Source: Paraburkholderia sprentiae WSM5005 (GTDB lineage Bacteria; Pseudomonadota; Gammaproteobacteria; Burkholderiales; Burkholderiaceae). Taken from it: 64,000 nucleotides of DNA. Below are positions 39,787-48,305 of the stretch, in pieces; position 1 is the first letter of the stretch, and the number at the start of each line of letters is the position of its first letter. Position numbers and translations under genes: made by a program. Where the stretch lies: positions 930,001 through 994,000 of the forward strand of contig NZ_CP017561.2 in the NCBI RefSeq assembly GCF_001865575.2, given 5' to 3'. The notes beneath the pieces are model-generated. The model was not told where the DNA came from. It ran no database searches and saw only the letters and a program-made list of their open reading frames with translations.

Positions 39787-41085
39787 ATGCAAATCACCGG
39801 TATGTTGCACGGCGCGCGCCTGCTGCAATTCGTCGGATTTCCGGCGAGTGAGATCCTCGGCCCGAGCGCGAGCGAAGAGGAAGTCAAGGCGCTGATCGAC
39901 CGTCATCGCCAGATCTTCATCAAGCCCGTCTTCAAGGGGGGAGTCGGCAAGAAGGGCAAGGCAGGTTTGCTTGGCCGCGCGACCGACCTGAAGACCGCGC
40001 TCGCGGAAAAGGAGCGGCTCTACTTCGCCGAGCATACCGTCGGCCACATCAAGGCGAAGGCGAATGGCGTCACCTTCGAAGCCGGTGTGCCGGCCACGCA
40101 CGAAGTCTACTTCTCGATTACGGATTCCACCCGCTTTCGTGCGCCGACCATGACGCTTTCGCATGTGGGCGGCATGGACATCGAGGAAGTCGACCCGAAG
40201 CAGGTGGCGATGGTGCCGTTCGATGCGCTGACCGGGCTGAAGGCGTTCGTCGTAGCGAATGCACTGAGCGAGATCGGCGCGCCGAAGGAGATCATTTCGC
40301 CGCTCGTGCAGCAGTTGCCGAAACTCTGGGAGCTCTTTCACGACTTCGGCATGACGACGCTGGAGTTGAATCCGATCCGCATGCGCGAGGACAGGCACGG
40401 TCGCCTTACGCCGGTTGCGTGCGACTTCAAGTGCGGCTTCGATCGCGACGATCCGCGCTGGGCGCGTCTTGGCCTGCCGCCTCATCTGTTCGCCGCCGAT
40501 TACTCGGATTTTGAGCAGGAGATCAACCAGCTTCGCACCCATCAGGGCCAGAGCGACGTGTATGTCATCAACGAGAAGGGCACGATCCTGGCCCCGACCT
40601 TCGGCGGCGGCGCCAACTCGCTGGTCACCGAAATGCTGGGCGACGCCGCGATCATCTCGTCGGATTTCGGCGGCAATCCGCCTTACGCGAAGATGAAGGA
40701 AGTGGCGCGCATCTGTTTCAGGCACTGGCTCGGACAGGCGAACGTGCTCTTCATCATCGGCGGCAAGTCAAATAACACGGACATCTACGAGACGCTGCGC
40801 GCCATGGCCGACGCCCTGCGCGAGCACTTCAGCGAGCACGGACCGACACCGCTTTATGTCGTGCTGGGCCGTGGAGGTCCGAACCTCGTGCGGGGCATGT
40901 CGGCGCTGAGGGACACATGCGACTCGCTGGGCCTGCCTTACCGGCTGTTCGGCTTCGACTCTGACATCAGCGAAGTGATCCAGTACGCACGCCAGGCGGA
41001 CGCCTGGATGCGCGCCGGTGGCCGCACCGAGATCGCAGCAAGGATTGGCGCGTCACCAAGGCAAACCGAAACGGCTCGTGCCTGA
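39787..41085 (+). CDS. ATP-citrate-lyase-like enzyme, ATP-grasp/citrate-binding subunit
   Basis: 432 residues. The N-half is a succinyl-CoA-synthetase-type ATP-grasp ('FIKPVFKGGVGKKGKAGLLG', 'TTLELNPIRMRED'). The C-half matches the citrate-binding domain of ATP-citrate lyase: 'VLFIIGGKSNNTDIYETLRA', 'LYVVLGRGGPNLVRGMSALR' and 'LPYRLFGFDSDISEVI' parallel the human ACLY segments with IGGxIANFT and RRGGPNYQEG. ACL makes oxaloacetate and acetyl-CoA from citrate, CoA and ATP; the true substrate here could be citrate or a similar tricarboxylate. AGGAG precedes the ATG, and the partner gene starts 10 bases downstream. Confidence 0.8.
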   Translation: MQITGMLHGARLLQFVGFPASEILGPSASEEEVKALIDRHRQIFIKPVFKGGVGKKGKAGLLGRATDLKTALAEKERLYFAEHTVGHIKAKANGVTFEAGVPATHEVYFSITDSTRFRAPTMTLSHVGGMDIEEVDPKQVAMVPFDALTGLKAFVVANALSEIGAPKEIISPLVQQLPKLWELFHDFGMTTLELNPIRMREDRHGRLTPVACDFKCGFDRDDPRWARLGLPPHLFAADYSDFEQEINQLRTHQGQSDVYVINEKGTILAPTFGGGANSLVTEMLGDAAIISSDFGGNPPYAKMKEVARICFRHWLGQANVLFIIGGKSNNTDIYETLRAMADALREHFSEHGPTPLYVVLGRGGPNLVRGMSALRDTCDSLGLPYRLFGFDSDISEVIQYARQADAWMRAGGRTEIAARIGASPRQTETARA

Positions 41086-41095
41086 GGAGATCGAC

Positions 41096-43795
41096 ATGTA
41101 CAAGCAAGGCAGCAATACGTTCAGGTATTTCGTTGGCGTCAGCTCACTCGCACAGATCGCCACGCGCGAGGATCGCGTGTGCGTGCTCAACATCCTGGGC
41201 GGTGAATCGTCGGACGTGACGCCCGTGAGTCACGCATTCTCGGGCGGTAACGTCGTATTCGGCACGGCGCCGGGCAAGGGCGGGCAAGTGCTCGCGACGC
41301 CGGCCGGCGATATCCCCGTGTACAACAACGTCCGTGAGGGGCTGCAGGCGGGACACCGGTTCAACTGCGGCGTCGTCTATCTGCCGCCGTCCGCGGCCCG
41401 CGACGGCGTCGCCGAACTGATTCGCGTGAATCCCGAGTTGCGGAAGATTTTCATCATCACCGAGAAGATCGCGGTCCACGACGCCCGCGAAATCCGCGCG
41501 ATGGGCCAGCAGGCGGGCATCGACATCTTCGGCGCGAACGGCCTCGGCGTCGCCGATTCGTGGAATCGCGTGAGGATCGGCGGAGCGCTCGGCGGCGACA
41601 ATCCTGACGATTCGTTGCGCAAGGGCTCGATCGCGATCTTCTCCAACTCCGGTGGCTTCAGCACGACGATTGCGCAATACCTGCGCATGGGTGGCTGGGG
41701 CACGTCGACAGTCATTTCCAGCGGCAAGGACGTCTATATCCACTATGCCGCGCCGGAATTCGCGTTCGCACTCGCCAACGATGCGCGCAGCAAGGCTGCG
41801 GTGCTTTACTGCGAGCCCGGTGGCTACTACGAGGCCGATGCGGTCTTCACGAAGCCAGTCGTCGCGTGCGTCGTGGGACGGTGGAAGAGCCGCCTCACGC
41901 GGGCAGTCGGCCACGCCGGCGCGATGGCCGGCGGCAACGACGATGCGCAAGCCAAGGAACGCTGGTTCATGCAGAAGTTCGGCGTCGAGCGCCTCTTCAC
42001 GCCGGATGATCCATGCTGCTCGACGAAGGGTGCCGTGGTGACGAACATCGCGCACATCCCGGCCGCGCTGAGCGCCGTGATGCGCGCCAACGCGACGATG
42101 CCCGATTTCGACTCGGAGGGCAGTCTCGCGCTCAAGCCGTGGTTCGGCTCCGATCAGGGCCTCGCGTTGCCGGACGGCCTCGCGATTCCGGTCGTGGAAG
42201 CTGTTGCGCCGTATAACGAGCAGGTCCATCAGGTCAATCGACAGATCGGCGTGATCGCTCCGCGTCAGGCGCTCAAAGACGCATCGGGCGCATCGCAGAT
42301 GGATGCGAAAACGCAAGTGAGCAGCCTGTACGGCGCCTCGATGCTCGACGCGGCGACGCATTCGCTCGAAGCGAACGTCAGCCTTGCCCTGCTTCACGAG
42401 TTCGGCGGAGAAAACGACGAGAAGCTCGTCGATGTGGCGATCGCTGCGTCCGTCAATCTGCACGGAACGCCGGAACTCGCGGCAGCGCAAGCCGCACGCG
42501 AGGCCGGCAATGCACCCAACGCCATCCTGGCCGCCGCGGCCTCCATCATCGGGCCGAACCGTCAGCGCGCGGCGCGGGATGCCGCGAAATGGATGATCGA
42601 ACGCTTCTCGGCAGCCGGCCTGACGAGTGCGCTCGACGAGAACTTTGACATCGCCCGGATCGACGTAAACGGCTGCGAGCCGCTCTTTACCGACACGCGC
42701 GATCTGCGCGCCGAAGCGATGCTCGCGGGACTCGCCGAGCGTCGAGTCAGATCGGTCATCGTGCGCTGGCTCACGTCTCAGCCCGCTCACCCGACGGCAG
42801 ACGCTGTTCTGGCCGCGATCTCCATGACGCTCGCGTGGGGACCGCTGATGCGCAAGCGCATCTCGCGCGTCACGGCCGAGAGCCTGCCCTGGTGGACCAT
42901 GTTGTTCGGGACGCTGATCGGTGCATCGGCGGACGCCTCGCGACACCGTCCCGACGGCTTTTGCGGCTTTACCACGCAAGCGCTGCTGAACGAACGCAGC
43001 CTGACGGAAATCTGTTTTGCCGCGTTGCTCAACCTCGCGCCGGGACCCAACGATCTGTTCGCCTTCAAGACGCTCGTCGGTCTGCTGCTCACCAACGGTC
43101 CGGGCGCCATCTCGGCGCAGGGAGCAAAGGGCGCGGTATCCGCCGACGGCCCGGAAAGCCCCGAGCGCGTGCAACTCAACAAGGCGCTGGTCGGCTTTCT
43201 CACCCATACAGGCTACACGCACGGCGGCAATGGCTATGAAGGCATCGCCTTCCTGATCGAAGCGTTCAGGGACAGCGGGCTTGCCGATCCGTCCGACCCC
43301 GCGCACGGCGTGGACCTGCGCTCGCTCGCCGAGCGCTCGGCCGAGCGCTATGCGCAGTACAAGGCCCGACAGAAGCATGCCGGCAGCCTCGATATCGCGA
43401 AGCTGCCGGGCGTGAACCATCCCGTCTTCAAGGACAGGCCGGTCAACTACGATCCGCGCGAAGTGTTCATCGCGGAACTGTGCGGGAAGCGTGGGGAATA
43501 TAACGTGTTCCATGCGTTCTATCGCGAACTGGTGCAGGCGTTGTTTGATGCCGGCGTCTCCCGCAACGTGTACTGCGTAAACGTCGATGCCGTGATCGCG
43601 GCGCTGCTGCTGAAGATGCTGTGGCAGCCGCTGCAACGTGGTGAATTGACTGAGACCGATCTGGAAACCGCCGCATTCACGATCTTCCTTTATCCCCGCA
43701 TGCTCGGATGCGCGGCGGAAATCGACGATCACCTGAACCGGGGGCGCAACATGGACACCCGAACGCCCGCGTCCCAGTGCCGCTTCGTAGCTTGA
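41096..43795 (+). CDS. ATP-citrate-lyase-like enzyme, CoA-ligase/citrate-synthase-like subunit
   Basis: 899 residues from ATG 41096 (GAGGAGA upstream). The N-half is a CoA-binding/ligase unit with the phospho-histidine loop 'VGHAGAMAGG' (His273) and 'IAIFSNSGGFSTTIAQYL'. The C-half resembles the citrate-synthase-like part of ACL: 'LLTNGPGAISAQGAKG' (about 665-680), 'HTGYTHGGNGYEGIAFL', 'LPGVNHPVF' (His775) and 'VNVDAVIAALLLKML' (Asp831). By eye these align with ACLY positions 900, 975 and 1026, but the first catalytic His is replaced by Asn667. About 300 residues longer than bacterial AclA, with an extra middle region. Operon with the ATP-grasp subunit. Confidence 0.78.
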   Translation: MYKQGSNTFRYFVGVSSLAQIATREDRVCVLNILGGESSDVTPVSHAFSGGNVVFGTAPGKGGQVLATPAGDIPVYNNVREGLQAGHRFNCGVVYLPPSAARDGVAELIRVNPELRKIFIITEKIAVHDAREIRAMGQQAGIDIFGANGLGVADSWNRVRIGGALGGDNPDDSLRKGSIAIFSNSGGFSTTIAQYLRMGGWGTSTVISSGKDVYIHYAAPEFAFALANDARSKAAVLYCEPGGYYEADAVFTKPVVACVVGRWKSRLTRAVGHAGAMAGGNDDAQAKERWFMQKFGVERLFTPDDPCCSTKGAVVTNIAHIPAALSAVMRANATMPDFDSEGSLALKPWFGSDQGLALPDGLAIPVVEAVAPYNEQVHQVNRQIGVIAPRQALKDASGASQMDAKTQVSSLYGASMLDAATHSLEANVSLALLHEFGGENDEKLVDVAIAASVNLHGTPELAAAQAAREAGNAPNAILAAAASIIGPNRQRAARDAAKWMIERFSAAGLTSALDENFDIARIDVNGCEPLFTDTRDLRAEAMLAGLAERRVRSVIVRWLTSQPAHPTADAVLAAISMTLAWGPLMRKRISRVTAESLPWWTMLFGTLIGASADASRHRPDGFCGFTTQALLNERSLTEICFAALLNLAPGPNDLFAFKTLVGLLLTNGPGAISAQGAKGAVSADGPESPERVQLNKALVGFLTHTGYTHGGNGYEGIAFLIEAFRDSGLADPSDPAHGVDLRSLAERSAERYAQYKARQKHAGSLDIAKLPGVNHPVFKDRPVNYDPREVFIAELCGKRGEYNVFHAFYRELVQALFDAGVSRNVYCVNVDAVIAALLLKMLWQPLQRGELTETDLETAAFTIFLYPRMLGCAAEIDDHLNRGRNMDTRTPASQCRFVA

Positions 43796-43811
43796 GCGCT
43801 TCGCCGACACC

Positions 43812-43854
43812 GATAACCAGCGGACATCAATCGTTTCGAAAATAGCACTTATCG
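43812..43854 (+). promoter_or_regulatory. Operator-like motif, copy B
   Basis: Second copy of the motif at 39440-39482: GATAAC, ACATCAAT, TTCGAAAA and GCACTTATCG in the same order and spacing. Here the ends CGATAA/TTATCG form a perfect inverted pair. It lies 81 bases before the symporter start, a normal position for an activator or repressor site. Confidence 0.5.
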
Positions 43855-43935
43855 TTTCGTGCGGTCCGGGCGAATATTCGACAAACAACAAATCGCCCGA
43901 ACACCGCAAGTTCAAAATTTTCTGGAGACACCTCG

Positions 43936-45234
43936 ATGCATCCCTCCTCACCCCCGCTGGCCCCCGGGCAATCGAAGCCATTCGCCGTGCTACGCGTGAC
44001 GGCAGGCAACTTCCTGGAGCAGTTCGACTTCTTCCTGTTCGGCTTCTATGCCACGCAGATTGCCGCGGTCTTTTTCCCGGCGGGGAGCGAGTTCGCTTCA
44101 CTGATGATGACGTTCGCAGTGTTCGGCGCTGGCTTCCTGATGCGGCCGCTCGGCGCGATCATCCTCGGCGCGTATATCGACGATGTCGGTCGCCGCAAGG
44201 GCCTGATTGTCACGCTGTCGATCATGGCGAGCGGCACCATCCTGATCGCGTTCGTGCCCGGCTATGCGACGATCGGACTATTCGCCCCGGCCCTGGTTCT
44301 CCTTGGCCGTCTGCTGCAGGGCTTCTCCGCGGGTGCGGAACTGGGCGGCGTATCGGTTTACCTCGCCGAGATGGCGACGCCGGGCCGCAAGGGTTTCTTC
44401 ACGAGCTGGCAGTCGGCGAGCCAGCAAGTGGCGATCGTCATCGCTGCCGCGCTCGGCTTCGCGCTGAATCATTGGCTCGACACGGCGACGATTGCTGCGT
44501 GGGGATGGCGCGTGCCGTTCTTCGTCGGCTGCATGATCGTGCCGTTCATCTTCATGTTGCGGCGCAATCTCGAGGAAACGCAGGAATTCAAACAGCGCCA
44601 GCACCGCCCGAGCATGAAAGAAGTCTTCACGACGCTCGTGCAGAACTGGAACGTCGTGATCGCGGGCGTGCTGCTCGTCGCCATGACCACCACGAGCTTC
44701 TATCTGATCACGGTGTATGCGCCGACTTTTGGCAAGACAGTCCTGCATCTCAGTACCGCCGATAGCCTGCTCGTCACCCTGTGCGTGGGGATCTCCAACT
44801 TCATCTGGCTGCCGATCGGCGGCGCGCTGTCGGACCGGATCGGACGCCGTCCACTCCTTCTCGGAATGACGATGCTGGCAATTGCGACGGCGTATCCTGC
44901 GCTATCGCTGCTGGCTCACGCGCCGAGCTTCGTCAACATGCTGCTTGTGCTGCTCTGGCTCTCGTTCATGTACGGGATGTACAACGGTGCGATGATCGTC
45001 GCGCTCACCGAAGTGATGCCGGTCGAAGTGCGTGTCGCTGGCTTCTCGCTGGCCTACAGCCTCGCGACGGCGGTCTTTGGCGGTTTCACACCCGTTATCT
45101 CGACCGCGCTCATTCACATGACGGGCGATAAAGCCGCGCCGGGCTACTGGATGAGCTTCGCGGCGGTCTGCGGGCTCGGTGCCACACTCGCACTGTATCG
45201 GCGCCGTCGCGTTCCGCTGCATGCGGCTTCCTGA
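43936..45234 (+). CDS. tcuC: Citrate/tricarballylate:H+ symporter, MFS (TcuC-like)
   Basis: 432 residues, 12 membrane helices, metabolite:H+ symporter family. '[20 protein letters not shown]', '[20 protein letters not shown]' and '[20 protein letters not shown]' are nearly the wording of TcuC and CitA, and '[20 protein letters not shown]' is equally typical. It imports a tricarboxylate (citrate, tricarballylate or aconitate) with protons. It lies downstream of the lyase-like operon with its own copy of the operator-like motif. No tcuA/tcuB oxidation genes are adjacent, which favours citrate over tricarballylate (inference). Confidence 0.85.
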   Translation: MHPSSPPLAPGQSKPFAVLRVTAGNFLEQFDFFLFGFYATQIAAVFFPAGSEFASLMMTFAVFGAGFLMRPLGAIILGAYIDDVGRRKGLIVTLSIMASGTILIAFVPGYATIGLFAPALVLLGRLLQGFSAGAELGGVSVYLAEMATPGRKGFFTSWQSASQQVAIVIAAALGFALNHWLDTATIAAWGWRVPFFVGCMIVPFIFMLRRNLEETQEFKQRQHRPSMKEVFTTLVQNWNVVIAGVLLVAMTTTSFYLITVYAPTFGKTVLHLSTADSLLVTLCVGISNFIWLPIGGALSDRIGRRPLLLGMTMLAIATAYPALSLLAHAPSFVNMLLVLLWLSFMYGMYNGAMIVALTEVMPVEVRVAGFSLAYSLATAVFGGFTPVISTALIHMTGDKAAPGYWMSFAAVCGLGATLALYRRRRVPLHAAS

Positions 45235-45279
45235 AGCAGCGCTTCGCTGCTCGAACTTCAGCCTGACGTTCCTTCAACC

Positions 45280-46062
45280 ATGAAATCCATCCTTCTGAAA
45301 CTGTGCACTGCGGCGCTCCTCGGCAGCGCCGCCGCTGCGGCGAATGTGCAGGCCGCCGAACTACACGTGATGAGCTCTGGCGGCTTCACCGCCGCCTACA
45401 AGCTACTCGGCCCGAAGTTCGCGGCGTCCACGGGCAACACGCTCGATACCGCGCTCGGACCGTCGATGGGCAAGTCGCCGGAGGCCATTCCGAACCGGCT
45501 TCAGCGCGGCGAACCTGCCGACGTGGTGATCATGGTCGGCTATGCACTCGACGATCTCATCAAGCAGGGCAAGGTGATCCCCGATTCGCGCGTCGAGCTC
45601 GCGGATTCGCGCATCGGGATGGTCGTGCGCGATGGCGCGCCGAAGCCCGACATCGGGTCCGAGGCGGCGCTCAAGGAAACCTTGCTGCATGCCCGCTCGA
45701 TCGCCTACTCGGATAGCGCGAGCGGCGTCTATATCGAGCGCGAGTTGTTCAAGCGGCTCGGCATCGAGGAACAGGCGAAGGCCAAGGCGAAGATGATCCC
45801 GAGGATCCCGGTGGCGTCGGTGGTCGCAACCGGCGACTACGATGTGGGATTTCAGCAGGTGAGCGAGTTGCTCCCGGTGAAGGGCGCGGCTTACGTCGGT
45901 AAGATTCCGGAGTCGGTGCAGTCCGTCACGCGCTTTGCAGGCGGCATCCCGGTCGGCGCGCAGCATCCGAAGGAGGCGAAAGCGCTGCTCGACTATCTCG
46001 CGTCGCCCGCCGTGCAGCCGGAGGTGACATCGACCGGGCTCGATTCCGTCGCCACGCATTGA
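45280..46062 (+). CDS. Periplasmic substrate-binding protein (ModA-like), no ABC partner
   Basis: 260 residues with a Sec signal ending 'NVQAAELHV'. The mature part is a type-2 binding fold: 'LHVMSSGGFTAAYKLLGPKF', 'LQRGEPADVVIMVGYALDDL' and 'HARSIAYSDSASGVYIEREL', as in the ModA-like group. No permease or ATPase gene is near. It starts 45 bases after the TcuC-like gene and is likely co-transcribed, so it may sense or deliver a tricarboxylate. Stop codons of this gene and the dctA-like gene converge. Confidence 0.8.
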   Translation: MKSILLKLCTAALLGSAAAAANVQAAELHVMSSGGFTAAYKLLGPKFAASTGNTLDTALGPSMGKSPEAIPNRLQRGEPADVVIMVGYALDDLIKQGKVIPDSRVELADSRIGMVVRDGAPKPDIGSEAALKETLLHARSIAYSDSASGVYIERELFKRLGIEEQAKAKAKMIPRIPVASVVATGDYDVGFQQVSELLPVKGAAYVGKIPESVQSVTRFAGGIPVGAQHPKEAKALLDYLASPAVQPEVTSTGLDSVATH

Positions 46063-46077
46063 GACGACGGCAACGAT

Positions 46078-47379
46078 TCAGCCCGGCAGGTCGGCGGGCT
46101 GATCGAAGGCTTCTTCGGGCTGGTGCGCCAGGCTCAATGCATCCTTCAGACGCGTTCGGTCGCAGGCGCGCTCCCACATCGATACGAAGATCACCGCGCA
46201 GGCGTTGCTGATCACGCTCGTCAGGGCACGCGCCTCGGACATAAAGCGATCGATGCCGACCAGTAGCGCGACGCCTGCAACCGGCAGATCGGGAATGACG
46301 GCGAGCGTCGCGACGAGTGCAACCAGTCCGCTGCCCGACACGCCCGCCGCGCCCTTCGACGTGATCAGCATGACCACGAGCATCGTCGCGATCTGGCCGC
46401 CCGATAGGTGTACATCGCACGCTTGCGCGATGAACATCGAGGCGAGCGTCAGGTAGATCGCCGTGCCGTCGAGATTGAAGGAATAGCCGGCGGGCAGCAC
46501 GAGACCCACGATGCCCTTGTCGCAGCCGAGCGCTTCGAGCTTGACGATGAGGCGCGGCAGCACGGGTTCGCTCGACGACGTCGCGAGCACGATAACGAGT
46601 TCCTCGCGAATGTAGCGCAGCAAACGCCAGAGGGAGAAGCGATGCAGGCGTGCGAGCGGACCGAGCACGCAGACCAGGAACAGCAGGCAGGCCGCATAGA
46701 ACGACAACATCAGCATGCCGAGCGAGCCAATCGAATGGATGCCGAAACGGCCTACCGTGAACGCCATCGCGCCGAACGCCCCGACGGGGGCAAGCCGCAT
46801 GATCAGCGCGAGGATGCGGAACAGCACGTGTGCGACGCTATCGATGAATTCCTGCACTCGCCGTCCGGCGCTTCCGCTGGCGTTCAATGCGAAGCCGAAC
46901 AGAAGGGCAAGCAGCAGGACCGGCAGCACCTCGCCTTTCTCGAAGGCGCCGACGAGCGTCTCCGGAATCAGATGCAGTGCGAACTCGACGAGCCCGTGCG
47001 ACTGCGTGCGCGTCGAATACTGCGCCAGCATGGCCGTGTCCAGATGATGCGCGTCGATGTGCAGTCCCGCACCCGGATGCAGCGTGAACGCGGTCGCGAG
47101 GCCCAGAACGAGCGCAACGATGGTGAGAACGTAGAACAACGCGAGCGCCTTCAGGATGGTCCGGCCGATCTTCGAGCCGCTCGCAAGCGACGTGATGCCG
47201 ATGACGATCGTGCAGAAGACGATTGGCGCGATCATCATGCGAACCAGCGCGACGAACGCATCGCTGAGCGGCTTCAGCGACGCACCGACCTGTGGCCAGA
47301 AGTGGCCGACGGTCATGCCGAGCCCCATTCCAAGCAGGACCTGGACGTAAAGCAGCCGGAATGGCCTTGGCAGTGTCAT
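46078..47379 (-). CDS. DctA-like dicarboxylate:cation symporter
   Basis: 433 residues, about eight membrane helices plus two re-entrant loops. 'MMIAPIVFCTIVIGITSLAS', 'LALLFGFALNASGSAGRR', 'VLPAGYSFNLDGTAIYLTLA' and 'LLITSKGAAGVSGSG'-like 'MLITSKGAAGVSGSGLVALV' are the substrate and sodium-site motifs of the glutamate/C4-dicarboxylate symporters. It would take up succinate, malate or fumarate. The ATG overlaps the stop of the upstream LysR gene (ATGA), so the two are translationally coupled. Confidence 0.88.
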   Translation of the reverse strand: MTLPRPFRLLYVQVLLGMGLGMTVGHFWPQVGASLKPLSDAFVALVRMMIAPIVFCTIVIGITSLASGSKIGRTILKALALFYVLTIVALVLGLATAFTLHPGAGLHIDAHHLDTAMLAQYSTRTQSHGLVEFALHLIPETLVGAFEKGEVLPVLLLALLFGFALNASGSAGRRVQEFIDSVAHVLFRILALIMRLAPVGAFGAMAFTVGRFGIHSIGSLGMLMLSFYAACLLFLVCVLGPLARLHRFSLWRLLRYIREELVIVLATSSSEPVLPRLIVKLEALGCDKGIVGLVLPAGYSFNLDGTAIYLTLASMFIAQACDVHLSGGQIATMLVVMLITSKGAAGVSGSGLVALVATLAVIPDLPVAGVALLVGIDRFMSEARALTSVISNACAVIFVSMWERACDRTRLKDALSLAHQPEEAFDQPADLPG

Positions 47380-48305
47380 TTCGGGCTCTTCTTCGCCGCG
47401 CGGGCCATGCCGCTGCGCTTCATGTCGAGAATCGTCTGATAGAACTGCTGCGCGGCCGGCGCGAGCGGACGCCCCCGGCGTCTGACAATACCCACTCGCC
47501 TCGTCACGACCGGATCGACGAGCGGCACGCTGGTCAAAATCGGGTGGTCGCGCATGGGCATTGCCATTGAAGGCACCGCTGCTGCACCGAGTCCCGCTTC
47601 GATCAGGCCGAGCATGGTGGTGACATGGCGAGTCTCGCAGACGCTCGGCACTGCCGGCGCCACGTTGGTCAACGCCTGATCGAGCAGCAGGCGGTTGCCA
47701 GAAGTCTTGTCCACGGATACATATTCGTGTTCATAAAGCTCGTTCCAGGTCACCTGCTTTTTCCTGGCAAGGGGATGATCGCGACGGCACGCGGCGACGA
47801 ACCGTTCCTGCAGCAGGACCTTGAACTCGACCTCGGTTTCCTGGCTCCCCATGAAGCTGACGCCGAAATCGGCTTCACCGCTGATGACCGAGCCGAGCAC
47901 TTCGTTGGCGCTCGAGTCCAGCAGCTTGACCCGGATACGCGGATAGCGGCTGTGATAGGCGGCAACGACGCTCGGCAGGAAATAGTAGGCGACCGACGGC
48001 ACGCATGCGATGGTCACATGACCGAGGCGGCTGCTGGAGACGTCGCGGATGCCGAGCAATGCGACATCGAGATCGTCGAGAAGTTGTTCCGCGCTTGGGG
48101 CGAACACGCGACCTATGGTGGTGAGCGTCACGCTGCGAGTGGTCCGCTCGAAGAGCCGCACACCGAGCGCCGCTTCAAGCTTCTCGATGCGCCGGCTCAG
48201 CGCTGGCTGCGAAATATTGACCGCCTCCGCTGCTTTGCGGAAGCTACCCAATTCCACGACGGCTCGAAACGCCTGCAAATCGTTCAGGTCGAAGTTGACA
48301 CCCAC
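47376..48305 (-). CDS. LysR-family transcriptional regulator of the tricarboxylate module
   Basis: 309 residues. Winged helix 'LNDLQAFRAVVELGSFRKAA' with 'ISQPALSRRIEKLEAALGVR', then a periplasmic-binding-type effector domain ('GHVTIACVPSVAYYFLPSVV'). Overlaps the dctA-like gene by 4 bases. It is the only local candidate to bind the shared motif at 39440 and 43812. The effector is probably the imported tri- or dicarboxylate (inference). Confidence 0.87.
   Translation of the reverse strand: MGVNFDLNDLQAFRAVVELGSFRKAAEAVNISQPALSRRIEKLEAALGVRLFERTTRSVTLTTIGRVFAPSAEQLLDDLDVALLGIRDVSSSRLGHVTIACVPSVAYYFLPSVVAAYHSRYPRIRVKLLDSSANEVLGSVISGEADFGVSFMGSQETEVEFKVLLQERFVAACRRDHPLARKKQVTWNELYEHEYVSVDKTSGNRLLLDQALTNVAPAVPSVCETRHVTTMLGLIEAGLGAAAVPSMAMPMRDHPILTSVPLVDPVVTRRVGIVRRRGRPLAPAAQQFYQTILDMKRSGMARAAKKSPK

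Noticed and set aside
41144..44101. 985-codon open frame antisense to the lyase-like large subunit
   Set aside because: Arg/His-rich, no recognisable domain, lies opposite a gene with strong family motifs.
46408..47439. Long frame antisense to the dctA-like gene
   Set aside because: Charged low-complexity shadow; the opposite strand has conserved transporter motifs.
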